NCBI RefSeq assembly: GCF_001704615.3 | Contig: NZ_CP029397.2 | Span: 2,542,001 to 2,606,000 of the forward strand | Length of the DNA: 64,000 nucleotides | Origin: Acinetobacter defluvii | Lineage (GTDB): Bacteria > Pseudomonadota > Gammaproteobacteria > Pseudomonadales > Moraxellaceae | Direction of reading: 5' to 3' | Part shown: piece after piece, positions 9,942 to 19,000 of the stretch | How the letters are laid out: the number at the start of each line of letters is the position of its first letter | How positions within the stretch are numbered: position 1 is the stretch's first letter | The notes under the pieces: generated by a model | What the model saw: only the letters and a program-made list of their open reading frames with translations | Told to the model about the DNA's origin: nothing | Database searches by the model: none | Made by a program: the position numbers and the translations under genes

Positions 9942-10745
9942 ATGATGAAAATAACTGCAATGAAGTTTTCTATTTTACTGCGTAGCCTACTCTTTATTTT
10001 TGGTTTAATTTTATTTATAGATGGTTGCATGCTTATTTTGCAAAATAAAATCCATCTCGGCACTGTTCTGCCTTTTTTAATTGGTTTATTTTTTCTTATT
10101 TATGTTTGTAGTTATACAAAAATTCAAAACTTTTTTAAAAAAAATTTAAAATTACGAAAATTTTGGCGAATAGCTTGGATATTTTTTAGTATTTGGTTTT
10201 GTAGCCTAATGGCTTTTTTTATTTATTTACATCAGCACACCCAGTCAAACAACCATGTACCATCTGTCGATGCCATCATTGTTTTAGGCAGTGGTATTAT
10301 TCAGGGCGAACCTTCACCGACATTAGCTTTACGTTTAGATACTGCTGCACAAATTACTAAACAACAGCCACAAGCATGGATCATTGTAAGTGGTGGATTA
10401 GACGATGGCGAAGTCAAAACAGAAGCAGATGCCATGTCAACCTACTTACAAGCAAGACATCAACTAAATGCCGCAATGATCTTAAAAGAAGACCAAAGTA
10501 CCAGCACTGAGTTAAACCTTAAAAATAGTCAAAAGATATTAACTGCACATAGGCTTGGTCTTGATTCAAAAATAGCCATTATCACGAGTGATTTTCACAC
10601 TTTACGTGCTGCTGCCATTGCGAAAAAACAAGGCTACAATAACTTTGTTACTGTGAGCGCTGAAACTCCCTTAGCGACCCGCTATAACGCTTGGCTAAGA
10701 GAATACTTTGCCTATCTCAGTGGTTGGCTACTAAATGAGTACTAA
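9942..10745 (+). CDS. YdcF/DUF218-family membrane protein
   Basis: A protein of about 267 residues. Two to three N-terminal transmembrane segments are followed by a DUF218 domain (from about residue 105). It has the motifs VDAIIVLGSGI, WIIVSGG, E-T-EA-DAM, STSTELNLKNS and IITSDFH. Relatives include YdcF, SanA and ElyC, which affect envelope polymer or lipid-carrier metabolism; the reaction is not established. The frame is open from a TTG at 9912, but a TAAAAT -10 overlaps it, so ATG 9942 (or 9960) is more likely. Confidence 0.8.
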   Translation: MMKITAMKFSILLRSLLFIFGLILFIDGCMLILQNKIHLGTVLPFLIGLFFLIYVCSYTKIQNFFKKNLKLRKFWRIAWIFFSIWFCSLMAFFIYLHQHTQSNNHVPSVDAIIVLGSGIIQGEPSPTLALRLDTAAQITKQQPQAWIIVSGGLDDGEVKTEADAMSTYLQARHQLNAAMILKEDQSTSTELNLKNSQKILTAHRLGLDSKIAIITSDFHTLRAAAIAKKQGYNNFVTVSAETPLATRYNAWLREYFAYLSGWLLNEY

Positions 10746-10792
10746 TAAAATAAATTAGCAACACCACAGTTCCTTGTGCATATTTTTAAATA

Positions 10793-11257
10793 TTAACTAT
10801 GAATTCTGATTTTACGTGGCAAAGGCAGGCGATTATTTTCAAATAATTCTGGTTGGCTTAAATATAAATGATACAAATATTTTTTAATTTCGATAAGAAA
10901 CTTATTACCAGACACTAAGATATTTTGCCCTTCAGGTGTTAAATTAATTGAAAGTAAGGTGTTATTCTCAATAATAAAAGGAATAACTTGCCCAATAAAA
11001 GCAACCAAATCAATTTCTTTTACTGAGTACCTTGCCCAATTGTCTTTAATTAAAAGTTGAGTCAGACTTTTACCTTGCCAAACCGCAAATGCTTGCTGTC
11101 CTGTAGGGGTTGCGCACAATGCCCAACCTTCGTGATATAAAGCATACACTTTGGCTTGATTGACAATAGTTTCAATGAAGTTTTTATACTGTTCTTCAGG
11201 TAATAATGTAGCTTTCTGAATATTCGACGCAGACTTGCGTTGATAAGGATTTCTCAT
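10793..11257 (-). CDS. DUF2750 domain protein
   Basis: A 154-residue soluble protein resembling the DUF2750 family. A short basic N-terminus is followed by a compact domain (about 22-140) with VYALYHEGWALCATPTG and AVWQGKSLTQLL, then WARYSVKEIDLVAFIGQV. There is no signal peptide or membrane segment. It is the first protein gene downstream of the tRNA array on the same strand, and no strong terminator is seen between them, so read-through is possible. Function unknown. Confidence 0.7.
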   Translation of the reverse strand: MRNPYQRKSASNIQKATLLPEEQYKNFIETIVNQAKVYALYHEGWALCATPTGQQAFAVWQGKSLTQLLIKDNWARYSVKEIDLVAFIGQVIPFIIENNTLLSINLTPEGQNILVSGNKFLIEIKKYLYHLYLSQPELFENNRLPLPRKIRIHS

Positions 11258-11339
11258 ATTTTCATAATATAATTGAATTAATTATCAAAATATATTACAT
11301 CAAAAATATAGATTTTAAAATAGAGACTAGGAGAATATA

Positions 11340-11415
11340 TGGTGGGCGCTGACGGGATCGAACCGCCGACATTCTGCTTGTAAGGCAGACGCTCTACCAA
11401 CTGAGCTAAGCGCCC
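11340..11415 (-). tRNA. tRNA-Val (anticodon TAC), copy 1
   Basis: A 76-nt cloverleaf with encoded CCA. The acceptor GGGCGCT pairs with AGCGCCC, and the anticodon loop is CTTACAA. It is identical in sequence to the three other tRNA-Val genes nearby and is the last gene of the array in the direction of transcription. Confidence 0.97.
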
Positions 11416-11511
11416 TGAGGAATAAAAATAGCAACGCTTTTTTTATAACGCAAGACAAACGCAGTGCGTAGTCTATGCTTTAAACACTCCCAAGATCAGG
11501 CATCAAGGAAA

Positions 11512-11588
11512 TGGCGCAGCGGACGGGACTCGAACCCGCGACCCCCGGCGTGACAGGCCGGTATTCTAACCAACTGAACTACCGCTGC
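11512..11588 (-). tRNA. tRNA-Asp (anticodon GTC), copy 1
   Basis: A 77-nt cloverleaf with encoded CCA, anticodon loop CTGTCAC and G discriminator. Identical to the other three tRNA-Asp genes of the array. Confidence 0.97.
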
Positions 11589-11645
11589 ACTACGGTACTT
11601 TACGTTTGCAGTAAAGTAAGGTCTTTTACAATTTACAACTAAATC

Positions 11646-11721
11646 TGGTGGGCGCTGACGGGATCGAACCGCCGACATTCTGCTTGTAAGGCAGACGCTC
11701 TACCAACTGAGCTAAGCGCCC
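11646..11721 (-). tRNA. tRNA-Val (anticodon TAC), copy 2
   Basis: A 76-nt gene identical to copy 1, 57 bp from tRNA-Asp copy 1 and 95 bp from tRNA-Asp copy 2. Confidence 0.97.
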
Positions 11722-11816
11722 TGAGGAATAAAAATAGCAACGCTATTTTTATGACGCAAGACAAACGCAGTGCGTAGTCTATGCTTAAACATTTCCAAGA
11801 TCAGGTATCAAGGAAA

Positions 11817-11893
11817 TGGCGCAGCGGACGGGACTCGAACCCGCGACCCCCGGCGTGACAGGCCGGTATTCTAACCAACTGAACTACCGCTGC
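11817..11893 (-). tRNA. tRNA-Asp (anticodon GTC), copy 2
   Basis: A 77-nt gene identical to the other tRNA-Asp copies, with anticodon GTC and encoded CCA. Confidence 0.97.
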
Positions 11894-11925
11894 ATAACGG
11901 CATTCATACATTTCTGTATAAATTA

Positions 11926-12001
11926 TGGTGGGCGCTGACGGGATCGAACCGCCGACATTCTGCTTGTAAGGCAGACGCTCTACCAACTGAGCTAAGCGCC
12001 C
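11926..12001 (-). tRNA. tRNA-Val (anticodon TAC), copy 3
   Basis: A 76-nt gene identical to the other tRNA-Val copies, 32 bp from tRNA-Asp copy 2. Confidence 0.97.
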
Positions 12002-12098
12002 TAAGGAATAAAAATAGCAACGCTATTTTTATGATGCAAGACAAACGCAGTGCGTAGTCTATGCTTTAACACACTTCCAAGATCAGGCATCAAGGAAA

Positions 12099-12175
12099 TG
12101 GCGCAGCGGACGGGACTCGAACCCGCGACCCCCGGCGTGACAGGCCGGTATTCTAACCAACTGAACTACCGCTGC
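12099..12175 (-). tRNA. tRNA-Asp (anticodon GTC), copy 3
   Basis: A 77-nt gene identical to the other tRNA-Asp copies, preceded in transcription by a 45-bp spacer after tRNA-Asp copy 4. Confidence 0.97.
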
Positions 12176-12220
12176 ATTTATACAATATTACTATTGTAAC
12201 ACAAACAAATTAAGAAAAAT

Positions 12221-12297
12221 TGGCGCAGCGGACGGGACTCGAACCCGCGACCCCCGGCGTGACAGGCCGGTATTCTAACCAACTGAACTACCGCTGC
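12221..12297 (-). tRNA. tRNA-Asp (anticodon GTC), copy 4
   Basis: A 77-nt gene, second in the transcript. It lacks the conserved long spacer on either side and is 24 bp from tRNA-Val copy 4. Confidence 0.97.
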
Positions 12298-12321
12298 ACT
12301 TATATTCTTAACGTTAAAGCT

Positions 12322-12397
12322 TGGTGGGCGCTGACGGGATCGAACCGCCGACATTCTGCTTGTAAGGCAGACGCTCTACCAACTGAGCTAAGCGCCC
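12322..12397 (-). tRNA. tRNA-Val (anticodon TAC), copy 4
   Basis: A 76-nt gene, first in the transcript. Its 5' end lies about 20 nt from the predicted transcription start. Confidence 0.97.
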
Positions 12398-12423
12398 TAA
12401 CGACTTCATCGTTTGTGAGGTGC

Positions 12424-12451
12424 ATTATAGAGAATCTTTACCAAGTGTCAA
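12424..12451 (-). promoter_or_regulatory. Consensus sigma-70 promoter of the tRNA array
   Basis: On the minus strand TTGACA (12446-12451) and TATAAT (12424-12429) are both perfect matches, 16 bp apart. GCACCTC follows the -10, a G+C-rich discriminator of the kind linked to stringent control of stable RNA genes. The first tRNA begins 26 bp after the -10, leaving a short leader. No gene is seen in 12452-12649. Confidence 0.88.
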
Positions 12452-12649
12452 ACGCTTTTCTCTATCATTTTAAGTTTTCATGGTTGAATGATTAAAAAAT
12501 AGATCATTTTTCAGTATTTTTCATTTTTTTGCTTATTATTTATCTATTTATCGTAATTTTAATAGATTTATTTTATCTATCATTTTTCTTAATAAAGACG
12601 CTCAGACATCTCTTTTAAATATTTGCTCGATAAAATATGGCGTTCTTTA

Positions 12650-13027
12650 TCATTTTACTTCTGGTTCTGGTCGCATCCAAAGCCAAATCGCAACGATTAA
12701 CATAGTCAGATTAGTAAAAATTTTAACCGCTACAGGTGCTGTAGTGAACAACATCAATATCGCACTGCCCGTCATCATGACCGTGGCGAACCATTTTGCT
12801 TTACGAGGAACAGTGCCATTGTCACGCCAGGCTCTCAAAGTTGCACCATATTTTGGATGATTGAGCAATCTATCATGTACTTGCGGCCAACCTTTAGATG
12901 CTGCCCATAATGCTAAAATCAAAAAAACTGTTGTTGGCATACCAGGTAATAACGCACCAATAAAGCCTAGTACAATAAAAATAATTACGAGGCTTCGCCA
13001 AAACAAAATTCGCATAGACCAACTCAA
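12650..13027 (-). CDS. YbaN-like inner-membrane protein (DUF454)
   Basis: A 125-residue membrane protein of the YbaN/DUF454 family. The signature GFIGALLPGMPTTVFLILALWAASKG follows a first transmembrane segment (about 8-45). Two more hydrophobic segments lie at about 80-118 after the HPKYGATLRAWRDNGTV loop. Family function is unknown. It is divergent from the DUF1853 gene, with the promoters sharing a 69-bp gap. Confidence 0.85.
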   Translation of the reverse strand: MSWSMRILFWRSLVIIFIVLGFIGALLPGMPTTVFLILALWAASKGWPQVHDRLLNHPKYGATLRAWRDNGTVPRKAKWFATVMMTGSAILMLFTTAPVAVKIFTNLTMLIVAIWLWMRPEPEVK

Positions 13028-13096
13028 TCCTCAGAATTCGGTTAGTATATATGTTTTAGAATTGAACGCTGTATTTTTCTTATTGGATGAGTAAAT

Positions 13097-13951
13097 TTGA
13101 CTGCAACAATACCTGCTGATTATTTTGAACCTTGGTTAATCTTTAAAACTCCAGTGGTTCGACAATTGGCTTTTGTGATTGCGAGCCCCAATATTCTTTG
13201 TAAAATTCCTGACGCTTTAGCCATTAAGCATCCTTTTCAATTGCACCAAGGTGAAGTTTGGCAAGCATTATATCAACAGTATGAAATACGTTTACATCAA
13301 TTAGATCATGACCCAACTGATTTGGAAAATTTTATTGCTGAGCTTAAAAGTACGCGTTTAGGCTTACGTTTTGAATATCTTATGTGGTTTTGGTTGAAAG
13401 ATAATGCATTTCATCATTTTAAATTGCTTGGACATAGCATCCAAATGTTTCATGCTCGGCAAACATTAGGAGAAATAGATTTTCTTATTTTTAATCAACA
13501 CACACAACAAGTTGAACATTGGGAAGTGGCTTTAAAATATTATTTAGCTGAAGCGGATTTTCAATTGCAGCATTGGTATGGTTTAAATCGACAAGATACA
13601 TTACTAAGAAAGCTCACACATTTTACCGAAAAGCAATTTCAATTCAATCACGTACAAGATTATGAAATTCACAAACGTTTTGCCGTATTAAAGGGACAGC
13701 TTTATTATCCTGCTCACCGCTTACCAAACCATACCGAGGATTGGATCAATACACAACGTCGTTTGGGGCAATGGGGACGATATATTCCCTCACCAGCGTA
13801 TTATTGCTTAAAACGCCATGAGTGGATTTGCCCTGATCGATTCGCAAGTTCAAAGGCAGCAATTTGGTGGACAAATGGATTGTATAAACATTTAACTTCT
13901 GAAGATTTTTTTATGTATCGTCAACCTCATATGATTCATAAAAATGTGTAA
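13097..13951 (+). CDS. DUF1853 family protein
   Basis: A 284-residue soluble protein. TPVVRQLAFVIASPNIL at the N-terminus, GLRFEYLMWFWLK, and LGEIDFLIFNQHTQQVEHWEVALKYYL near residues 128-155 match the DUF1853 group. The last segment resembles a nuclease-like D...E-x-K core (E132, D134, E150, K154), but activity is unproven. The start is a TTG at 13097 with GGATGAG about eight bases upstream; the nearby ATG at 13088 is in another frame. Function unknown. Confidence 0.75.
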   Translation: MTATIPADYFEPWLIFKTPVVRQLAFVIASPNILCKIPDALAIKHPFQLHQGEVWQALYQQYEIRLHQLDHDPTDLENFIAELKSTRLGLRFEYLMWFWLKDNAFHHFKLLGHSIQMFHARQTLGEIDFLIFNQHTQQVEHWEVALKYYLAEADFQLQHWYGLNRQDTLLRKLTHFTEKQFQFNHVQDYEIHKRFAVLKGQLYYPAHRLPNHTEDWINTQRRLGQWGRYIPSPAYYCLKRHEWICPDRFASSKAAIWWTNGLYKHLTSEDFFMYRQPHMIHKNV

Positions 13952-14074
13952 TAAATGTAAAAATCAACTATAAAATATACAAAACATAACCTAGAAGTTA
14001 TAAAACCCTCATATTCAAATCATTGTGATTTTTTTACTCTAATAAGGCATCAAAATAATTTTAATTGGAGATGA

Positions 14075-14218
14075 ATGATGAAAAAAATTTTAGCTGCTTC
14101 ATTGTTATTAACTTTTGTTTTAACGGGTTGTAATACAATTAAAGGCGCAGGACAAGATGTTTCAAAAGCAGGTGATGCTGTAACTAATTCTGCAGAAAGA
14201 GTTGAAAATAAACTTTAA
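14075..14218 (+). CDS. Entericidin-like small lipoprotein
   Basis: A 47-residue lipoprotein. The signal peptide ends in LTGC (Cys19). The mature peptide NTIKGAGQDVSKAGDAV followed by an amphipathic helix matches the entericidin EcnA/EcnB pattern. Two ATG codons are adjacent (14075 and 14078), with GGAG at 14067-14070. A strong terminator follows 17 bp after the stop, so it is a single-gene transcript. Entericidins are small outer-membrane lipoproteins studied as an antidote/toxin pair in E. coli; only one member is present here. Confidence 0.85.
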   Translation: MMKKILAASLLLTFVLTGCNTIKGAGQDVSKAGDAVTNSAERVENKL

Positions 14219-14235
14219 TCTGCGCTTCAAAATTA

Positions 14236-14262
14236 GCCTTATCTTTTGATAAGGCTTTTTTT
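14236..14262 (+). terminator. Terminator after the entericidin-like gene
   Basis: Perfect 8-bp stem GCCTTATC/GATAAGGC with a TTTT loop, followed by seven T residues. Confidence 0.9.
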
Positions 14263-14369
14263 ATACGTTGTTCTTATGCTTAGCATACAATAAATTCAGC
14301 TTTTTAAGTTTCCATTCAAAATATTCTTCTCTATTATATTCCGCTCATTTCATAATTTATTTTGCCGCC

Positions 14370-15503
14370 ATGAATGCTTCAGAAACTTTAGCGCTTAGCC
14401 TAACGCTTTTACGTCAACCCTCAGTAACCCCCATTGATCACTCTTGTCAGACTATCATGGCGGAGCGTTTAGCTGCTGTCGGATTCAATATTGAAAATAT
14501 GCGCTTTGAAGATGTCGATAATCTTTGGGCACGCCGTGGCACAGAAGCACCAGTTTTTTGTTTTGCAGGACATACCGATGTTGTTCCTACGGGTCATTTA
14601 GACGCATGGGAATCAGATCCTTTTTTACCTGAAATTCGTGATGGTAAATTATATGGGCGTGGTAGTGCCGACATGAAGACCGCATTAGCAGCTATGGTCG
14701 TTGCATCAGAACGCTTTGTAAAAAAACATCCCAATCATAAAGGTTCAATTGCCTTTTTGATTACTTCAGATGAAGAAGGCCCTTCTATTAATGGTACGGT
14801 CAAGGTCGTTGAAACTCTTGAAGCACGTAATGAAAAAATGACATGGTGTTTAGTCGGTGAACCTTCTAGCACCTCTACACTCGGAGATATTATTAAAAAT
14901 GGTCGCCGTGGCTCTTTAAACTGCGTATTAACTGTTCAAGGCAAGCAAGGTCATGTCGCTTATCCTCATTTAGCAATTAACCCTATTCATACCGCTTCTA
15001 AGGCATTAACTGAACTATGCGAAACAGTTTGGGACAACGGAAATGAATATTTCCCTGCGACATCATTCCAAATCTCTAATATCCAAGCAGGTACAGGCGC
15101 AACCAATGTAGTACCCGGTACAATGACCGTGACTTTTAATTTTCGCTATTCAACAGAAGTGACTGCTGAGCAGTTAAAAGCACGTGTTTTAGAAATACTC
15201 GATCGTCATCAAGTCGACTATACTGCTGAATGGACTTTATCTGGCTTACCGTTCCTAACACCCGTTGGTGAGTTGGTGAATGCGGCAACCAATGCTATTA
15301 AAAATGTCACAGGTACAACGGCTGAGCTTTCAACCAGTGGTGGTACTTCGGATGGTCGTTTCATTGCACCTACAGGCGCACAAGTTCTTGAATTAGGAGT
15401 ATTAAATGCGACAATTCACCAAATTAACGAACACGTAAATATTGATGAATTAGAGCCATTAACCGATATTTATGAACAAATTTTAGAACAATTATTAACT
15501 TAA
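14370..15503 (+). CDS. dapE: Succinyl-diaminopimelate desuccinylase
   Basis: Zinc hydrolase of the lysine/meso-diaminopimelate pathway, cleaving N-succinyl-LL-DAP. M20 family motifs are present: [11 protein letters not shown] and [15 protein letters not shown] (metal ligands and catalytic Asp), TSDEEG (Glu pair), EPSS and the distal His in [15 protein letters not shown]. At 377 residues it has the family length. The frame is open from 14268, but the homologous N-terminus starts at ATG 14370. No Shine-Dalgarno sequence is visible, only TTTGCCGCC directly before the ATG, hinting at a short leader. Confidence 0.96.
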   Translation: MNASETLALSLTLLRQPSVTPIDHSCQTIMAERLAAVGFNIENMRFEDVDNLWARRGTEAPVFCFAGHTDVVPTGHLDAWESDPFLPEIRDGKLYGRGSADMKTALAAMVVASERFVKKHPNHKGSIAFLITSDEEGPSINGTVKVVETLEARNEKMTWCLVGEPSSTSTLGDIIKNGRRGSLNCVLTVQGKQGHVAYPHLAINPIHTASKALTELCETVWDNGNEYFPATSFQISNIQAGTGATNVVPGTMTVTFNFRYSTEVTAEQLKARVLEILDRHQVDYTAEWTLSGLPFLTPVGELVNAATNAIKNVTGTTAELSTSGGTSDGRFIAPTGAQVLELGVLNATIHQINEHVNIDELEPLTDIYEQILEQLLT

Positions 15504-15513
15504 AATAGAAAAA

Positions 15514-15543
15514 CAAGGAATGTCTAAACATTCCTTATTTTAT
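15514..15543 (+). terminator. Terminator after dapE
   Basis: Perfect stem AAGGAATG/CATTCCTT with a six-base loop, followed by ATTTTATT. It separates dapE from the convergent chemosensory operon. Confidence 0.7.
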
Positions 15544-15547
15544 TCAA

Positions 15548-16015
15548 CTAGGCAATTAAACCTAATTCTTGTTGAATTTTAGCTAAATTGGGTACATGGA
15601 ATTTTTCATCGCCAACACGCACCATATATAAAATTGTATCATCCTGAGATTGGTTTTCTTCATCTACAACCTCAGAAATACGCAAACGAATCGAACGTGG
15701 CATTTCATTACATAATAATGCAAAACGTTCATTTGGCGACTCCCCTTCAACTACGAGGGCAACCCCTAAGGTCGTATGCGGATCACTGACCCGAAAAGCA
15801 GGTAATTTTCGATCATGCCATTCTACTGTTTTTACTTGAGTTGGGCTATCGAGTGCCGAGATCACAATGTTTTGTGGCAGTAACATTGCTGCTTTATCAT
15901 AACAATCAATAATATACGCATCAATAAAACCCGTAGACACCGTAATGAGATGTTGAAGTTCCTGTGTATTGGTTTGATCTAAAATCGAACCTTTTCCATT
16001 TTGAGACATCATCAC
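15548..16015 (-). CDS. CheW-like protein at the end of the pil-chp operon (ChpC-like)
   Basis: A 155-residue protein with a CheW-type fold. There are beta-rich segments such as FIDAYIIDCYDKAAMLLPQNIVISAL and RFALLCNEMPRSIRLRISEV, with a hydrophobic final helix. It directly follows chpA (3 bp apart), the place where Pseudomonas has chpB-chpC. It probably couples a receptor to the ChpA kinase, as ChpC is thought to do. No CheB-like methylesterase or CheR-like methyltransferase is seen in this window. Identity as ChpC is inferred from position and fold. Confidence 0.65.
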   Translation of the reverse strand: MMMSQNGKGSILDQTNTQELQHLITVSTGFIDAYIIDCYDKAAMLLPQNIVISALDSPTQVKTVEWHDRKLPAFRVSDPHTTLGVALVVEGESPNERFALLCNEMPRSIRLRISEVVDEENQSQDDTILYMVRVGDEKFHVPNLAKIQQELGLIA

Positions 16016-16018
16016 TCC

Positions 16019-19000
16019 TTATTGTGCGACCAATAAATTCTGAATATTTTCTAATAAATCAGCTTCTTGGAATGGTTTACCCATATAGTTCGTTACACCT
16101 AAACTAAATGCGCGTTCACGATGTTTTTCCCCTGTTCTAGAAGTGATCATGATAATTGGTAAATCCTGATGGATTTCATGGTGACGTATCCAATTGGTTA
16201 CCTCAAAACCATCCATGCGTGGCATTTCAATATCAAGCAACATCAAGTCAGGTTTGACATTTTCCAACTGCTCAATCGCATCTACGCCGTCTTTTGCTGT
16301 GATCACATCAAAATTGTGACGCTCAAGCAAGCGAGAAGTTACTTTACGTACCGTCACGGAGTCATCGACAATCATGACTAAATGACGTTGGTCACGATGA
16401 CGTGTTAACTCACGTTGATCCTTCGCAACTTGACGTTTACTACTCAAAGTTTGACGCGCGATATTCTGCGCATCCAAGATCAAACAAACTTGACCATCAC
16501 CTAGAATCGTCGCACCAGCTACAGCACCAATGGATGTAAATTGCTTACCAATTGGTTTCACCACAATTTGTGAACGTGATCCAATCAATTGATCTACCAA
16601 CAATGCTGTATTTTTACCGGTATTATTTTTAATTAACAATACGGGTAAGGAGTGTGCAATGCCAGAAAAACGAGGCATAGCTTGGTGTGCAACAAACTCT
16701 GACAAATAGCGTAAGTTATAAGGCTGTTGGTCAATAACAAAATCTTGTTTCTGACTATTAAAATACTCTTCCAATGTACTTGGTGCAATTCGGACGATAC
16801 GATCAATTTGTGACAATGGTACAGCAAATTGCTGATCACCCACTTTCACCATTAAGGCATCACTAACTGCCACTGTGGTTGGTACACGAATAGTAAATGT
16901 AGAACCTTGACCTAAGGTCGAAGCAACACTAACTTGACCACCGAGTGATTTAATTTCACTTTGTACAACATCTAACCCAACACCACGTCCTGAAATCTGC
17001 GTAACTTGTTGTGCTGTACTGAAACCATGATGGAAAATATATTGCAAAATTTCTTCATCAGTTAGATTCTGCTCTTGCTGAATTAAACCTTTTTGCAATG
17101 CTTTGGCTTTAATCACTTTTGGATCAATACCCTTACCATCGTCTTTAAATTCAACCAGTACATCGGTACCTTGACGGCTAATGTTTAACTCAATACGCCC
17201 TGTTAATGGTTTATTTAAACGCTGACGTACTTCGGTTTCTTCAATACCGTGGTCAACTGCATTTCGTAGCATATGCTCTAAAGGCGACATTAACTTTTCA
17301 AGAATATTTCGATCCAACTCACCTTCTGTATTATGTACAATCAGCTCTGTTGGACGGTTTAAGGTCGAAGAAGTTTGACGCACTAGGCGTTGCAAGCGTG
17401 GTAATAAACGGGTAAATGGCACCAAACGAGTCCGCATTAAGCCTTCTTGAATTTCAGCTTGAATACGTGCTTGTTGTAGTAATAAGCCTTCTGTATCGCG
17501 AATTTTTTCTGCCAGAGTGGTTTTGAAATCCACCAAGTCGGATGCAGATTCTGCGAGTGATTTAGACAACTGATTTAATGATGAATATTGGTCCATTTCC
17601 AATGGATCAAAATCAGCATAACGTGAATTTGAATCGCCATGTTTTGCAATAATCTGGGATTCTAGCTCTCCTTCCATTCGGCGCAATTGGTCAGCCAAAC
17701 GTTTTATCGCCAACTCCATTTCCACCAAAGTATTACCAAATTGTCCTAAATCCATCTCAATACGAGAACGGTTAATGGAGTTTTCGCCCGACAAATCAAT
17801 CATTTTTTCGATTAAATCTGCCGAGATACGAATCATCTCATTATTATTTTCATTGAGTTCAACTTGTCCCCATTCACCGAGCATAGATGGTGGCTCACTA
17901 CCATCGCCCTGAATAAATTCAACTACTGGGTTATCCCAAAGAACATCTCCACTGGTCAGTCTTTCTGGCAATTGAGCAGAAACATCCACATACTGAATGT
18001 TTTTCAAAGCCGATTTAATTGAATCAAAATGCGCATATTCATTTAATAAAATAGCATTTTTCAACCAATTAAATGCTTTTAAAATGAGCTGATCATAAGC
18101 ATTTGAGTTAAAGTTATGTAAACCAAAACGCTCAAATGTATTTTCCAATTCATACGCAATTTCAGAAACTTGCGTATTATTGACCATTTTCGCCCCACCT
18201 TTTAAAGTATGGGCAATACGTTGTAATTGTAATAACAAACTACGATTACTGCGCTCATCAAACCATTTACTTAGTATCTCATTCGCACGAATTAATAATT
18301 CATCTGCTTCTTCCACAAAAGCTTCTTGAGCAATACTTTCCGCAATCTGCTCATCACTCATTTCGTGTTCAGCGCTTGAAACTGTTTCAGATGGACTTAT
18401 AACATCTTGAACTGTTTCAGAAAGTGTCGGCTGTTCGATTTCAGCAGATTCTACTTGCTCTACAATTGGTGATTCTACTGTCGGTGTTACACTGAAAATC
18501 TTATCAATTGGTTGTTGCTTTTCAATCGCCTGCAAAATTTCAATGACATGCGTTGCAGGATAATCAATCCCTTGCTCACGAATAACTTGGATACGCTCTG
18601 CTATCTCATCCTGAATCATACGAATAGTTTGCATCAAACCTGTATTTACTGTGATTTGCTGCTTAATAATTCGCTCATAAATAGACTCTAAATGATGGGC
18701 AATTGAACCGATATGTTCCGCTTGCACCATATTTGCACCACCTTTTAAAGTATGCAAATAACGCATCAAATTATTTAATGAGGTTAGATTTTCATTATCA
18801 GCAAACCAAGCTGATAGATCTTGATCGATTCCCACCAAAAGCTCATCAGCTTCTTCAAGAAAAATATCCAAAACCTCTGCATCAAAGTCTTTGAAACTTT
18901 CAGCCGAATGAAGGTATTGCTGATCTTTTATAATCAACGAATAGATTTGATTGCTATTAAACTCAGCCTCTACTGCCTGCTCCACTACTGGCCGTTCAAC

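Larger units (their letters stand above)
11340..12397 (-). repeat. Tandem Asp-spacer-Val repeats of the tRNA array
   Basis: The array is built from near-identical Asp-spacer-Val units at 11340-11588, 11646-11893 and 11926-12175, plus an extra Asp and Val at the promoter end. The 95-97 bp spacer inside each unit is conserved. It carries a small hairpin (AAATAGC, three-base loop, GCTATTT, then TTATT) and a second imperfect dyad around ACGCACTGCGT. Gene order from the promoter is Val-Asp-Asp-Val-Asp-Val-Asp-Val. The pattern indicates unequal duplication, and copy number may vary between strains. Confidence 0.9.

Noticed and set aside
11496..11986. Open frames of about 60 codons on the minus strand across the tRNA array
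   Set aside because: They translate tRNA-Asp sequence (the familiar VVQLVRIPACHAGGRGFESR pattern) and repeat with each tRNA copy; they are not genes.
11340..12397. Regularly spaced repeats suggestive of a CRISPR array
   Set aside because: The repeats are 76-77 nt tRNA genes with cloverleaf structure and the spacers are themselves conserved.
12220..12495. 91-codon plus-strand frame containing GLEPATPGVTGRYSNQL-type sequence
   Set aside because: It is the antisense translation of tRNA-Asp and tRNA-Val, a known false gene.
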